From Symploca sp. SIO3C6 (GTDB taxonomy: Bacteria > Cyanobacteriota > Cyanobacteriia > Cyanobacteriales > Coleofasciculaceae), in the NCBI GenBank assembly GCA_010692425.1, contig JAAHHJ010000019.1, positions 1-64,000 of the forward strand: 64,000 nucleotides of DNA. Reading direction: 5' to 3'. Below, piece by piece: positions 37,698 through 47,152 of the stretch. The notes beneath the pieces were generated by a model. It was given only the letters and a program-made list of their open reading frames with translations. It was not told where the DNA came from and ran no database searches. The position numbers were made by a program, and so were the translations under genes. Position 1 is the first letter of the stretch; each line of letters opens with the position of its first letter.

Positions 37698-37847
37698 AGC
37701 TCGATTCGGAATAATGATTTTAAATCAGAATGCTATGTTTTGGGAGCAGTTAAGCCTGCTCCAGACAACACATAAGACCTAATTAGAGAGGTTATAAAAC
37801 TTTAGCTTCAAATCAGGACAAACCTGATTTTATAAACTGTTGTTTGT

Positions 37848-38378
37848 TCACTCTTCATTGCTAACTTTGAAATAAATCCCCTTTAATTTTAGCTCCAATG
37901 AATCAATTAAATTGCCCGCATCTTCTTGCCATTCTGCAGACAAACCAACGGTATAAGCTGTCTTGTCTTTATCTGCTGCACCATTCGTTGTAGCTCCCGC
38001 ACCAGGAATTCTGACGTGAAACTCATCAACAAATAAACCAGCTTGCAAAACAAGATTAGCAGCAGTTTGCAAGGCAGTTATATCGGGCAACACATCTGTT
38101 TTTACTGTTCCTAATAATTCCGGATCAGTACCAGCATCTACATCAGCTTGGGTAACTAAAAACTCATTAATGGCATCAACTCCAAGAGCAGAAAAAATAC
38201 TCTCAAGAGAGGAACCAACTGTGCCAAGGTAGACTCGTTCTCCTACAGGAAGATCTACTTCTATACCCTTTTCTTTAATTTCAGTAATTGCATTTTTAGG
38301 CTCTAGAGAAATTGTTTTTCCTGCTAGTTCTAGTGAAACTCCGAAGAAAACTTTAGTTTCTGGAGGTGTCGTTGTCAT
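37848..38378 (-). CDS. Hypothetical 176-residue protein resembling the giant protein's N-terminus
   Basis: Begins MTTTPPETKVFFGVSLELAG with AAGGAG eleven bases before the ATG. The pattern KVFFGVSLELAGKTISLEP followed later by AYTVGLSAEWQ...SLELKLKGIYFKV parallels the first ~130 residues of the 3916-residue neighbour (VSFGVVTELTVANETVNLIL ... SFAFNAAIENAWSITL ... LAIKQLALSVLSV). That suggests a shared small beta domain, by eye only. It is acidic and has no signal peptide or membrane segment. It lies 150 bp upstream of the giant gene in the same direction and is probably co-transcribed. It could be a free copy of the giant protein's entry domain, such as a cap, chaperone or assembly partner, but this is inference. 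Confidence 0.75.
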   Translation of the reverse strand: MTTTPPETKVFFGVSLELAGKTISLEPKNAITEIKEKGIEVDLPVGERVYLGTVGSSLESIFSALGVDAINEFLVTQADVDAGTDPELLGTVKTDVLPDITALQTAANLVLQAGLFVDEFHVRIPGAGATTNGAADKDKTAYTVGLSAEWQEDAGNLIDSLELKLKGIYFKVSNEE

Positions 38379-38464
38379 GCTTTTGCTCCTTGATTGAGAA
38401 TAAAAATTAAGGGCATCATCAAATCTTGCTAAAACCTATAATTGAACTGAAACAATCGGTCTAG

Positions 38465-38866
38465 CTATGACAGATTAACATGTGCTTCTGGTGGCACATC
38501 GTTGGTGTAACTAACAATAACTTCCGTAGAATCAGGCACGTAGAAAACTGTAACCTTTACCCCACGTAAGGATTGAAAATCAGGGGGAGGCTGAAACACT
38601 TCAATCTTCAGGTTCATTTCCGGCTGTAGCTGAGCTGATTGAGCAAAATTGAAGGGAAACTCATCATTGATTGAGCCTGTAGCAGTATAACAGGGTTCAG
38701 GTGATGCGGCTTCAGTAACGCTAATATTTTTACTCCAAATATCGAATAAGGGATGATTGCTATCTAAATTTATAGGAACATCCACCCCATAGGTATCTGT
38801 AACTGCCTGCATGAATTGCGGAATCTCATTAATATTTTGATAATCGGGAATTTTTTCCTCTGCCAT
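38465..38866 (-). CDS. Hypothetical 133-residue protein of the giant-gene cluster
   Basis: Begins MAEEKIPDYQNINEIPQFMQ; AGGAGAT lies just before the ATG. Acidic, with no signal peptide or membrane segment. The C-terminal half (LQPEMNLKIEVFQPPPDFQS, VKVTVFYVPDSTEVIVSYTN) looks like a single small beta sandwich. One cysteine is present (PEPCYTATG). I do not recognise a family. It is 86 bp upstream of the 176-residue gene and 149 bp downstream of the 1329-residue gene, all in the same direction, so it likely belongs to one operon. The upstream spacer contains a CCCATCTC repeat, which may be a late insertion into the operon. Confidence 0.75.
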   Translation of the reverse strand: MAEEKIPDYQNINEIPQFMQAVTDTYGVDVPINLDSNHPLFDIWSKNISVTEAASPEPCYTATGSINDEFPFNFAQSAQLQPEMNLKIEVFQPPPDFQSLRGVKVTVFYVPDSTEVIVSYTNDVPPEAHVNLS

Positions 38867-38978
38867 CTTATCTCCTAGTACCTATCTATAATTAACCCAT
38901 CACCTGTCAACTTATTTTTAAATAAACTCCAAGAAACAAACTACCCAAATAACTTACAAACACGACACACATACTCTT

Positions 38979-39014
38979 TCTCCCCATCTCCCCATCTCCC
39001 CATCTCCCCATCTC
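38979..39014. repeat. CCCATCTC repeat within the giant-gene operon
   Basis: Four CTCCCCAT units directly after the stop codon of the 1329-residue gene. Same family as at 21456, 49271 and 49684. Confidence 0.9.
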
Positions 39015-39015
39015 C

Positions 39016-42000
39016 TCACTTGGCATAGGCAGCATACCAGCCGACGGCATCATTACTATCGGTAGCATCGGGATTGCCAAAGATTACAATTTCGGTTTGT
39101 CCGTTGGGGGGGAATGACAGAACAAACAACTTCAGGGCGATTTTCTTAATTTTTAACAGATAAGCTGCATTGTTACTGCTGCGATCGACAATTAACTCTA
39201 CAGTCTTAAAAGATAGTTTAAGTACACTCTGAAGCGGGAAGCCCAACACATCGCCGCCAATTCCTGGTAGCCGCAAGCCTACAAAAGTCTGTGCTTTTTC
39301 TTGAGAGCCATCACTATTGGGTTGCCAAACAACTAAGAGATTAACCACAAATTGGGCAGCTCCTGCCAATGCTCCAAGGCTACCTAAATTTAGCTCGAAG
39401 TTTAAGCCAAATCCGCTAGTAGGAATTGAGCTACTCCCTAAAGGTGTCTTCACTGGCAGATAGCCTTTAGGCTGAGAATCAGGTTTATTGGGGTCTAATT
39501 CCACGAAATTAACTAATTTAAGTGGGAATTTGCCATAGAGACTGTTAGTTCTTACTTTACTCTTTACTAGGTCAAAAGCGATTTGACTTGAGTCAAAGGA
39601 GAATGTTGTATCACCCGCATTGTTGCATTCCATGATAATGACCACTTTAGAAAAGGGTAAAAACTGCTCATTATCATCCAATAACTTTAAAGTCTCATTG
39701 AGATTACTGGCTTTGACAGCAAGTTGTACATCCTCATCATCGATAGTCAAAATTTCTGCATTTAGTGATTGAAATGCCTCTAAAGCTCTATCTTGGATAG
39801 CTGTAATCGAGTCACGAATTTCCTCACCTGAGGCAATCAGGTTATCATAGTCTGTCAATACATCCTGAGCCTGTTGATTGTTATCAACTAACCCTTTCCT
39901 ATTCAGGACTTCTAAGGCTGTTAAGGCAAGTTTTCCAGGATTATCTTCAAAATTATTAAAATTCAGTAATTCTTGATCCGGTGGCGTCTCTATACCAAAG
40001 GAGAATAAATCAATTTCTGCTAAATTGCGGAAATTAAATCGCCCCCAGAGGGTAAAACGTCCAATTGTTACCTCTTGACTATCAGGATCGGTGGCAAACT
40101 CAGCTTTAACAATATCAACCGTATTTAAAATATAGCTATCGGGCAGAGCAAAATAGTTTTCGCCACTAAAGCTAAAGGCATAAGTAGTAACACCATTGTG
40201 TTCTTCGGTAAAGCCTTTTAAGATTACAATATTACGCCTAGAGCGGCTATTGAGTAAGAGAGTTGCCTCACCAAATAACTTATCTAGAGTTAGATTGACC
40301 TCACTAGAGAATGCCGAAATTTGAGAATTTTGGAACTGTACACGTAAGCTAGAAACTTGAAATGCATAGCCAGAGGGCCCTGTCTCTGGTACTGAATTGT
40401 CTTGATAATCTAGGAGTCCAAACAGAGAGGATTGTTCAGCTTCCAACTGCCCGTCTTTAGGTAAAATCGGCGTACCGTTGCTACCTACATACTGGGCATA
40501 AAAGTTATCTGCATTTTGAATACCACATTCAAGGGCTCTCAATTCTTGAGGCAGTCCCAAATCTGCAGGTAGAGCCACATTGAGAGCAATCATACCAGAC
40601 CAAAATGTGCTGCTACCAACACGGGCGAGAGGGGCGGCATTATCCCTGTCCTTTTCAGAGGCATTAGGATCGTTAGCAGTAGCGATCGCATCCTCAAAAA
40701 ATTTTACCAGGCGATCGCGCACTTCTTTAATCTGCTGCACCTGAGTCTGTGGGTTAGCATCATTTGCCACAAAAACATCTGGTTGTTCCCACAGGGCTGT
40801 GTCTTTAAGGATATCCAGCAGCGGCTTGTCTAGAAATTTAAAAATTAGAACCGTATTACTACCGTCACTTTGATTAACTCGCCAATTATCAGGATTGAGA
40901 TTAAACTTCCAGCCCTCAATTGTGAGTAGGTTTTCCAGAAAATACTCTTTGATCACTTGAGGAGGTTCGCTAGTATCAAAGGTTTTTAGAGAATTAGGAT
41001 CAGTAATTACTAAAAACATCTGATTGGAGCCAAAGGCTGAGCGCAGGTTTGATCTTCGCTCCAAATCTTGAAAACTCAGGCTTATACCTTCAGTATCCTT
41101 GGCAAGTAAAAGTTTGTTGAGGGTTTCATAATCAGAGGAATAAGTTGCCAGCAAACCTTGGGCTGTTGTACCTGTAATCGATTCCTCTTCCTCAATCGAT
41201 TCCTCTTCCTCAATCGATTCCTCTGCCTCAATCGATTCCTCTGCCTCAACGGTTGGAGCAGTATTAGCTGCCATCATCGGAACTGATAATACGCTGGGCT
41301 CATTCAAGCTGTCTGCTGGCGTACTCGATATTTCCTCGGCTGTAGAGATAAGTGGCGTATTGTCTGTTTGAGCTAAAATTTGAATCCGTTGACGGCGCTG
41401 GGGATTGAGGAGTTGTTCCTCCATTTGCTGATAGTGACTCAGCTTTCCACTTACTCCACCATAGGGAAATAACGGTAAATATTCCTCTGCCGGAAGTCCT
41501 GTAACGGGGACCTCTAAAAATCTTAGTGCATCATTGGTGGATGCTCGATATAGTAACGATTGCTTGGGTTGAGAAAAATAAATTGGGGAATTATTCGGCT
41601 CTGCATGTTCAATATATGCCCAAGCTGTAGTTGCCCTAGATTCCAGTCGTTGCCCTGCCTCATCGCTCTCTGTAATTTGCTCAGGAATGAAATCTGGTGC
41701 AAAGGCTGCTTGTCCTGGTTTCAAATGCAAAATATTGACAGATTGACTCGAAAGTTGAATGTATTCAATCCCCGCTAATCCACACAGAAAGTTATCTACA
41801 TCTCGTATAGGAAAGTCTTGGCCACTGGGGATGGGTGTAGTGTCATAGTTAGGAACAGAAAGTTTGTATTTACCTGTGGGTACTAGATAGAATGGTGCTT
41901 CAAAGACGCTGGCACTTTGAGTGGGAAGCTCGGCAAAGATCAATCGACTATCGTTATGACCGTAGGGAGTAAGATGGATGGTATATCCTAAATTTGTACG

Positions 42001-43005
42001 ATAGCAAGAAGGCAAGGAAAGATCCGATTCCTGAGAATTTTCTAACTCCACAAAGGCAAAGTAAGTGCGATCGCTATTTAAAGGCCCGATTGGATCTAAG
42101 CTGGCGTATAAGGTCAGATTTTGGTTACCGTCTCCCTGCTGAGAATAATGGGAGGAAGCATCGCTATCTTCCCCTAAAAAGGGATAACGGTGACTGGAAA
42201 TGAGGAAATCTTGTTCGGTATTAAATCCTGTAAAACCAGAAAAGGGATCAGTGGAATCTAGCGACGAGTTTGCCGATTTAAAAAACATCCGCAGCGCCAC
42301 ATCCATCTGAATTAGTTCATCAAATGCTGTGTTTCCAGGATTTAGGTTCTGCAAAGTCAGAGCAAAATTGAGACAACCAGCTAATATTCCCGTAAACGGT
42401 AGAGTAATTGCTTCCCTATTCTCATTTACCTTAATGCCTTTTAAACTATTGGCACCATAACCAGTGGAAACATAAAAGGCTTCCCTTTTTCCTAATTCAG
42501 GTTCAGTATTGGGGAAGTTATGTATAGAGGTATCCAGGGCAAAGACAAACCCGTCTTTAGTCTGATTCAACCGACACTCAACACCAGCGGCAATAGCTAA
42601 TTCGTAGTTACGGAAATTAAAAAAGGTTAGTCGCTCAACTATGCTGGGCTCAATTTCTGCTGTCGGTAATAGAGTCAAGGCATGAAATTTCCAGCGAGCT
42701 ACTGAATCCTGAGGATTGTCAATCCATAAAAAACGAGTATTGCTCACTGAAGGCGTACTCAAAAACTCACTAATGCGAGTACTTAATATTAAGTGGTCAA
42801 TGGCATTATCGCCGTTGGCAGCTACTTTGAGAAATAGGTATATTCCCTTGCCCGTTTTCCAAGTTGCTTCCAGGGTTGGATTAGGGGCACCCTCTACCTC
42901 TAACTCATCTATCCAAAAGGCAATGCTGTAGGGCACTGTCTCAATGACTGTTTCAGATAAAAAATAGAGTTCCTGTACTGTTTGAGAGCGAGTAAAGCTT
43001 GTCAT
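39016..43005 (-). CDS. Hypothetical large protein (1329 residues) of the giant-gene cluster
   Basis: Begins MTSFTRSQTVQELYFLSETV. AGGAGGTGGAGAG precedes the ATG and overlaps the stop of the upstream gene, so the two are translationally coupled. No signal peptide or membrane segment is seen. Residues 1-550 look beta-rich. Residues about 585-609 hold four 6-residue acidic repeats (SIEAEE/SIEEEE) in 18-bp units. The following part is mixed, with helical segments such as LEALNRKGLV-like stretches (LALTALEVLNRKGLVDNNQQ), and ends in strands (GLRLPGIGGDVLGFPLQSVL). Cysteines are few. No family is recognised. The tight coupling suggests it forms a stoichiometric complex with the LamG protein. Confidence 0.8.
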   Translation of the reverse strand: MTSFTRSQTVQELYFLSETVIETVPYSIAFWIDELEVEGAPNPTLEATWKTGKGIYLFLKVAANGDNAIDHLILSTRISEFLSTPSVSNTRFLWIDNPQDSVARWKFHALTLLPTAEIEPSIVERLTFFNFRNYELAIAAGVECRLNQTKDGFVFALDTSIHNFPNTEPELGKREAFYVSTGYGANSLKGIKVNENREAITLPFTGILAGCLNFALTLQNLNPGNTAFDELIQMDVALRMFFKSANSSLDSTDPFSGFTGFNTEQDFLISSHRYPFLGEDSDASSHYSQQGDGNQNLTLYASLDPIGPLNSDRTYFAFVELENSQESDLSLPSCYRTNLGYTIHLTPYGHNDSRLIFAELPTQSASVFEAPFYLVPTGKYKLSVPNYDTTPIPSGQDFPIRDVDNFLCGLAGIEYIQLSSQSVNILHLKPGQAAFAPDFIPEQITESDEAGQRLESRATTAWAYIEHAEPNNSPIYFSQPKQSLLYRASTNDALRFLEVPVTGLPAEEYLPLFPYGGVSGKLSHYQQMEEQLLNPQRRQRIQILAQTDNTPLISTAEEISSTPADSLNEPSVLSVPMMAANTAPTVEAEESIEAEESIEEEESIEEEESITGTTAQGLLATYSSDYETLNKLLLAKDTEGISLSFQDLERRSNLRSAFGSNQMFLVITDPNSLKTFDTSEPPQVIKEYFLENLLTIEGWKFNLNPDNWRVNQSDGSNTVLIFKFLDKPLLDILKDTALWEQPDVFVANDANPQTQVQQIKEVRDRLVKFFEDAIATANDPNASEKDRDNAAPLARVGSSTFWSGMIALNVALPADLGLPQELRALECGIQNADNFYAQYVGSNGTPILPKDGQLEAEQSSLFGLLDYQDNSVPETGPSGYAFQVSSLRVQFQNSQISAFSSEVNLTLDKLFGEATLLLNSRSRRNIVILKGFTEEHNGVTTYAFSFSGENYFALPDSYILNTVDIVKAEFATDPDSQEVTIGRFTLWGRFNFRNLAEIDLFSFGIETPPDQELLNFNNFEDNPGKLALTALEVLNRKGLVDNNQQAQDVLTDYDNLIASGEEIRDSITAIQDRALEAFQSLNAEILTIDDEDVQLAVKASNLNETLKLLDDNEQFLPFSKVVIIMECNNAGDTTFSFDSSQIAFDLVKSKVRTNSLYGKFPLKLVNFVELDPNKPDSQPKGYLPVKTPLGSSSIPTSGFGLNFELNLGSLGALAGAAQFVVNLLVVWQPNSDGSQEKAQTFVGLRLPGIGGDVLGFPLQSVLKLSFKTVELIVDRSSNNAAYLLKIKKIALKLFVLSFPPNGQTEIVIFGNPDATDSNDAVGWYAAYAK
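41178..41250. repeat. 18-bp tandem repeats in the 1329-residue gene
   Basis: Four 18-bp units encoding SIEAEE or SIEEEE. The two types differ by one base per unit (GCC versus TTC on the plus strand). Confidence 0.9.
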
Positions 43006-43016
43006 CTCTCCACCTC

Positions 43017-46000
43017 CTAGAGGATAATGCGATCGCCTTTTACTAAAGGCAAATCAAATACTGGGATATTCTCCTCCAGGTTGATAAATCGGTAACTGGG
43101 CTGATTGGATACCCCCTCATGCACCAGGCGACTCAATCGCGGCTTCCCTGTTGATTCCAGTAAAAATTGTCCTGGCAACACTGAGGGCAGACTGACGGTT
43201 TGCGCCAGCAGTTGTCGTAATGTCGTTCCCACTGGCACAAATACCTTTTGTCCCTGTAACACCACTGCAATTTCTGGAATTACCGTTGCCCGCCCTCGGA
43301 AATAAAAGCTCACCACATCTGTCTTAGTATCCAGTGCTGTTAAACTTGTTGCACCAATAAGCGTTGCTGCCTTTCCTGGTTCCAAAGAGCCTGCTGAAGT
43401 TTCTGCTTGCGAGGGGTAAACCAATCGGAAGTAGGGTTTTTGATACCCAACTCGGAAGGTATCGAGACTACTGCTAGCGCCTACTGTAGCAATATCTGTA
43501 GTTACATAGGGCTGAATCTGTGACAAAAAGGCATCAAAATTGATAATTAGGTCAGTGGTAGAACCATTCCCATCTATATAGTTAAGGTCATAGTAGGAAG
43601 TACCACTACCCACAAATCCGGAATTAGCAGTGGATTGGGCTGGGTGAACAAGTTGATAGTTTTGATAATCGACTCTTAGCCGCATTCCAGCTTGTAAATC
43701 CACGGCGCGATTGACTGTATCTAAACCGTAGTAATAATCAAGAATCTGATTAACGAGTAACGGTACCCGCTGGGCAATGCGGGTTTTCACCAGAGTGAGG
43801 ACACCTTTAATCAAATTCTGGTTACTATCGAGTTTGCCGATAAAGTCATCGTAATCTGTCTTGAGGGTATCTAAATCAGTTTGAGTAATGCCCTGGGGCG
43901 TAATCGTCAGAGTACAACTTTGATCCTCATTTTCTGTAAGGACAAAAATTCCTGCTGTACTAGAAATGTTATTTCCTTCAGCAGTAGTAGAAAACAGTTG
44001 CGGTAAAGTTGTGGTTTCGGCTTGGATATCGGCAGAGTTGCTCTTGCCCAAGTAAATTAGCGGCTTATTCTCTACCAGAGCAAAATAGTAATCTGTTGCG
44101 TGACGGTATTGGTTGACAAAGATAACATCCGCCTGTGCTGTTAGCCTCTCTAAAACTGCTTCCAAGATTTGATTGGGGGTTAGGGGAGGGCGCGAGAGAA
44201 TAAAGGTTGGTACTGTGAAGCTATGCATTGTTTCTGCTTCATCTGTCCACTCAAAGCTTCCAGAGACTCGCGCTAAAAAGCCCAGTTTAGTCAATTCCAA
44301 AGTCAAGATAGTATTCATGACTGAGGAAATTGCCACTTGCTCTACAATCTTGTCAGAGGTACCTGGTTCAAAGATTGGTCCGAGGCTAATTTCAAAGGGC
44401 ATACTAAAAGAACTTTCCCCCTGCATCACGAATTGACCTTCACGCCGCCAACCATAGAGTGAAAGGGATTGATCTAACCAGGTGCCTTTGAGTACAAGCT
44501 TATCGTTTTCAATACCTAGTGCAGGATTAAGGAGTTTAAAATCTACTGCCCAATCGAATAACCTACCATCTCTTAGGCGCGGCAGTAAAATCTCCTTCAT
44601 TTCTGTAGTGGAATAGATCTGCCATGGCACCGTCGCCTCAGATGGGTTAAGGGATTCGACGATAATACTCAAAAAGGTTAATGTATTGAGTCCTTCTAAC
44701 TTGAGGTCTAATTCAGAATCAAAGAGATTAGTCGCGCTTAGAGTTGTAATCTCATCAAATACCCTGGGGGCAAGCAGCCTGAACTTCCCGCTCTGCCCTG
44801 TTGATTCACCTTCCAGGTCAAATTCAACAGCATTTCCCCACAATACACTGTTAATCTTACCAGAATCGAGAATAAATCCTGCCTCTGTATCAGGATCATC
44901 GGTTAAGATTTGCCGCCATACCCCATCAATAGAGGTGAAGTAAAACTGAGGCGTCACAGTTCGTTGTGCTTGCTCCTGCACCGTCAGTTCAAGGGTATTG
45001 TCACCACCTTGCTCTAGAGTTAGCGTTGCCGGCAGGGGTGTATCCAAGGGAGTTGGTCCATCTTGTAAGCGAAACTGACCTGTAGCCTCAAGGGTGGGAT
45101 AATATTGCTGATAAACTTCTTGAGCAGATAGAGCGCGGTTATAGAGTTCTATACGGTGTAATTGACCTACCCAAGCCCGATTATCTTCGACTCCATCCTC
45201 TTCTTGCTCAAAAGACGCCACATTCCCCATCACCAACTTATACTTGGACTCATCCTTCCATATTGGTCTGCCCCTGCTATCAGTGAGACTCCCCTCAACT
45301 TGCTCGGCAAAATTCAGTATGCCGTTGATGTAAATGCGAGCATTCTCTTGCTCCGAGCCGTCATCCTTACTGCGGGTAAACGCTACATAGGTCAATTCCG
45401 TGGTTGCTGTTCCCAAATCAGAATGAAATTCTAACTCGCCATCCCTATGTTCAGTGGTTTTGTACCGAACTCGATATTGGGTACTGTCACCGCCTGTATT
45501 ACTATACCTGCCATGTCCCAACATAAAATGGCGATCGCCAGTATTGCGAGACAGCGCTACAATGCGTGCAGGCCCTCCCTGAGAAGCTTTTTCTGGTTTG
45601 AGCCAGGCAGCAATAGTTATTTCTTCGGTATCTGTACAAGCCTCAATCAGTCGCGATGCCGAACTTATATCGCTAGATTGAGTATCATCATCACTGGATA
45701 GGAGTGGGGCTTTTAAGACTTTTGGTTCTTCTTTATCTTCTTCTGATGCTTCTAATACTTGTTTCAACGTCAAGTTACCGACTTGATCCCATGCCACCGT
45801 TTCAGGCATAGAAGTTTTCACAGTTAAATCAATCGGCTCATTACTGGCTGCACAGTCATAAATGCGATCGCCTTTTCCTTCATCAAAGGTATAACGGGTT
45901 TGCAAACCTGAGATGTTAGGTACGACAGACTTAACTATAAGTGAAGTAATGTCCATTTCTCCCCAACCCTGAATTGGCACTGTTAAGGTGCTATTAGGGT

Positions 46001-46535
46001 CAGTTTTGGTAAAAATAAGTTGGTCTTCGCTATTCAATGACGCCGTTAGTTCAATACCTTCACCTAGCACAACTGCAACAACAGTTCCCACTACCGAAAT
46101 TTTCGGGCTGTTGAGGGTTTGGGTAAAGGTTAGATTGAGGTTTTTAAAAAAGGTTTTTTGATGAGGACTAGCAGCGAAGGGCTGTTCTTTTAAAGCTTCT
46201 GGTGTTTTAATCTGTAGTTCCAGCTGATTTTCACCAAAGTTAAAGGTTGCTTGTGGTCCAGTTGCTTCTAGCCCGGTTGCAGTTGATCCATAAAAGGCAT
46301 CATAAGGGGATGCTGGCAAGGTTGAAATTACAGCGCTTGCCTGATAATAAATCGTATCGCTATTAGTTGTGGGTAAAAGACTTAGAGTCTCTGCCAGGGA
46401 TTTAGAGCTATCGCGTTGAGTTGAGTTATTCAGTTGGGTAAAGGTAAATCCAGTTGCATGAACTTCGTACTTGAGCGCTAAGACTATCTTTGTCTCATCC
46501 GGTGACAAAAATGTCAATCTACCCCAACCAAGCAT
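43017..46535 (-). CDS. LamG-containing large protein (1172 residues), first gene of the cluster
   Basis: The ATG at 46535 (MLGWGRLTFLSPDETKIVLA) is preferred: AAGGAG lies five bases upstream. An in-frame extension to 46610 has no such site. Residues about 210-475 form a LamG/concanavalin-A-like domain (LQTRYTFDEGKGDRIYDCAA, ITIAAWLKPEKASQ, WVGQLHRIELYNRALSAQEV), which usually binds carbohydrate or protein. The flanking parts are beta-rich and unrecognised. The C-terminus has segments VPVGTTLRQLLAQTVSLPSV and ends LVKGDRIIL. No signal peptide or membrane segment is visible. It is the promoter-proximal gene, divergent from the IsrB element. The role may be adhesion or assembly of an outer structure; this is inference. 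Confidence 0.8.
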   Translation of the reverse strand: MLGWGRLTFLSPDETKIVLALKYEVHATGFTFTQLNNSTQRDSSKSLAETLSLLPTTNSDTIYYQASAVISTLPASPYDAFYGSTATGLEATGPQATFNFGENQLELQIKTPEALKEQPFAASPHQKTFFKNLNLTFTQTLNSPKISVVGTVVAVVLGEGIELTASLNSEDQLIFTKTDPNSTLTVPIQGWGEMDITSLIVKSVVPNISGLQTRYTFDEGKGDRIYDCAASNEPIDLTVKTSMPETVAWDQVGNLTLKQVLEASEEDKEEPKVLKAPLLSSDDDTQSSDISSASRLIEACTDTEEITIAAWLKPEKASQGGPARIVALSRNTGDRHFMLGHGRYSNTGGDSTQYRVRYKTTEHRDGELEFHSDLGTATTELTYVAFTRSKDDGSEQENARIYINGILNFAEQVEGSLTDSRGRPIWKDESKYKLVMGNVASFEQEEDGVEDNRAWVGQLHRIELYNRALSAQEVYQQYYPTLEATGQFRLQDGPTPLDTPLPATLTLEQGGDNTLELTVQEQAQRTVTPQFYFTSIDGVWRQILTDDPDTEAGFILDSGKINSVLWGNAVEFDLEGESTGQSGKFRLLAPRVFDEITTLSATNLFDSELDLKLEGLNTLTFLSIIVESLNPSEATVPWQIYSTTEMKEILLPRLRDGRLFDWAVDFKLLNPALGIENDKLVLKGTWLDQSLSLYGWRREGQFVMQGESSFSMPFEISLGPIFEPGTSDKIVEQVAISSVMNTILTLELTKLGFLARVSGSFEWTDEAETMHSFTVPTFILSRPPLTPNQILEAVLERLTAQADVIFVNQYRHATDYYFALVENKPLIYLGKSNSADIQAETTTLPQLFSTTAEGNNISSTAGIFVLTENEDQSCTLTITPQGITQTDLDTLKTDYDDFIGKLDSNQNLIKGVLTLVKTRIAQRVPLLVNQILDYYYGLDTVNRAVDLQAGMRLRVDYQNYQLVHPAQSTANSGFVGSGTSYYDLNYIDGNGSTTDLIINFDAFLSQIQPYVTTDIATVGASSSLDTFRVGYQKPYFRLVYPSQAETSAGSLEPGKAATLIGATSLTALDTKTDVVSFYFRGRATVIPEIAVVLQGQKVFVPVGTTLRQLLAQTVSLPSVLPGQFLLESTGKPRLSRLVHEGVSNQPSYRFINLEENIPVFDLPLVKGDRIIL

Positions 46536-46789
46536 AAAAACTCCTTGCCATTGAGTAACTAGCCATGACATTATCCCCCCGCTAACTCTGCGGGATAGCC
46601 CTATGAGCATATATCAAGGGCAGATAGAGGGGAATTACCGAACCATGTTTCGCACGGCTACCCTAACACAGTTTTGGTTTTGAGTTGTATGGCTTTGGTA
46701 ATTTACTTTACATATCTTTACTTTGCCCACGGGAGTACTTTTAAAGCTATGATTAAAGATCGGCATTGCACTCAACCTCTTTACCGTTC
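46536..46789. other. Promoter-side spacer of the giant-gene cluster
   Basis: About 250 bases between the first giant-cluster gene and the start of the IsrB element. It should hold the cluster's promoter (reading left) and, at its right end, the sequence that would serve as the guide of the omega RNA. No clear -35/-10 pair could be chosen. Confidence 0.4.
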
Positions 46790-46794
46790 AACGA

Positions 46795-46822
46795 CCCCTG
46801 CCTACGAAAGTTGAGGCAGGGG
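46795..46822 (+). repeat. Left-end hairpin of the IsrB element
   Basis: Perfect nine-base stem CCCCTGCCT / AGGCAGGGG with loop ACGAAAGTTG. Could be both the subterminal hairpin recognised by a Y1 transposase and the first stem of the omega RNA. Confidence 0.7.
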
Positions 46823-46823
46823 A

Positions 46824-47150
46824 TTGCAAGACAAATTGCGATTTAAACAGTTGAATACCGCGAAGGTGCGACCCATCCGGAGGGGAGACCCACCTGGAAG
46901 CAAGACCTCCCGGTCGGTTCCCGGCAGGGAGGAAGCTTGCCTCAAAGGTTCCCGGCAGGTGGAAAGCTCCCCTCATAGGTTTCCTCCGGTAGGTCAAGCG
47001 CACCTGTAGAGTCTTGCTCTGGTACAGACTCCCGAATACTTCCCTAGTTCGGGCTATCTCTAAAACTTTTTGTCAAGTTGCTATTAAGTTAGGACATCTT
47101 GAGCAAGATGGTGGGAAGGGACTTAATACTTTTACTCGGAGGCTTATCGC
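46824..47150 (+). ncRNA. Omega RNA (HEARO-type) of the IsrB element
   Basis: A 300-nt non-coding stretch directly before isrB folds, by eye, as a long nested arm. CCGGAGG 46877 pairs with CCTCCGG 46983; GGGAG 46883 with CTCCC 46967; CCACCTG 46890 with CAGGTGG 46956; GCAAG 46900 with CTTGC 46936; and CCTCCC 46906 with GGGAGG 46927. Downstream come CCCGAA/TTCGGG near 47030-47052 and the hairpin CATCTTGAGCAAGATG at 47094-47109. CTTCCCT near 47039 can pair with GGGAAGG just after that hairpin, a possible pseudoknot. Position and structure agree with the HEARO/omega RNA known upstream of IscB and IsrB. The guide would lie at its 5' end, near or before 46795. Confidence 0.75.
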
Positions 47151-47152
47151 CC

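Noticed and set aside
25947-46535. Contractile injection system, prophage tail or NRPS/PKS cluster as an explanation of the giant genes
   Set aside because: No sheath, tube, baseplate, tape-measure, ATPase, adenylation or ketosynthase motifs were seen.
46788-47009. Small frames on both strands over the isrB upstream region
   Set aside because: They lie in the structured omega RNA, whose base-pairing explains the sequence better.
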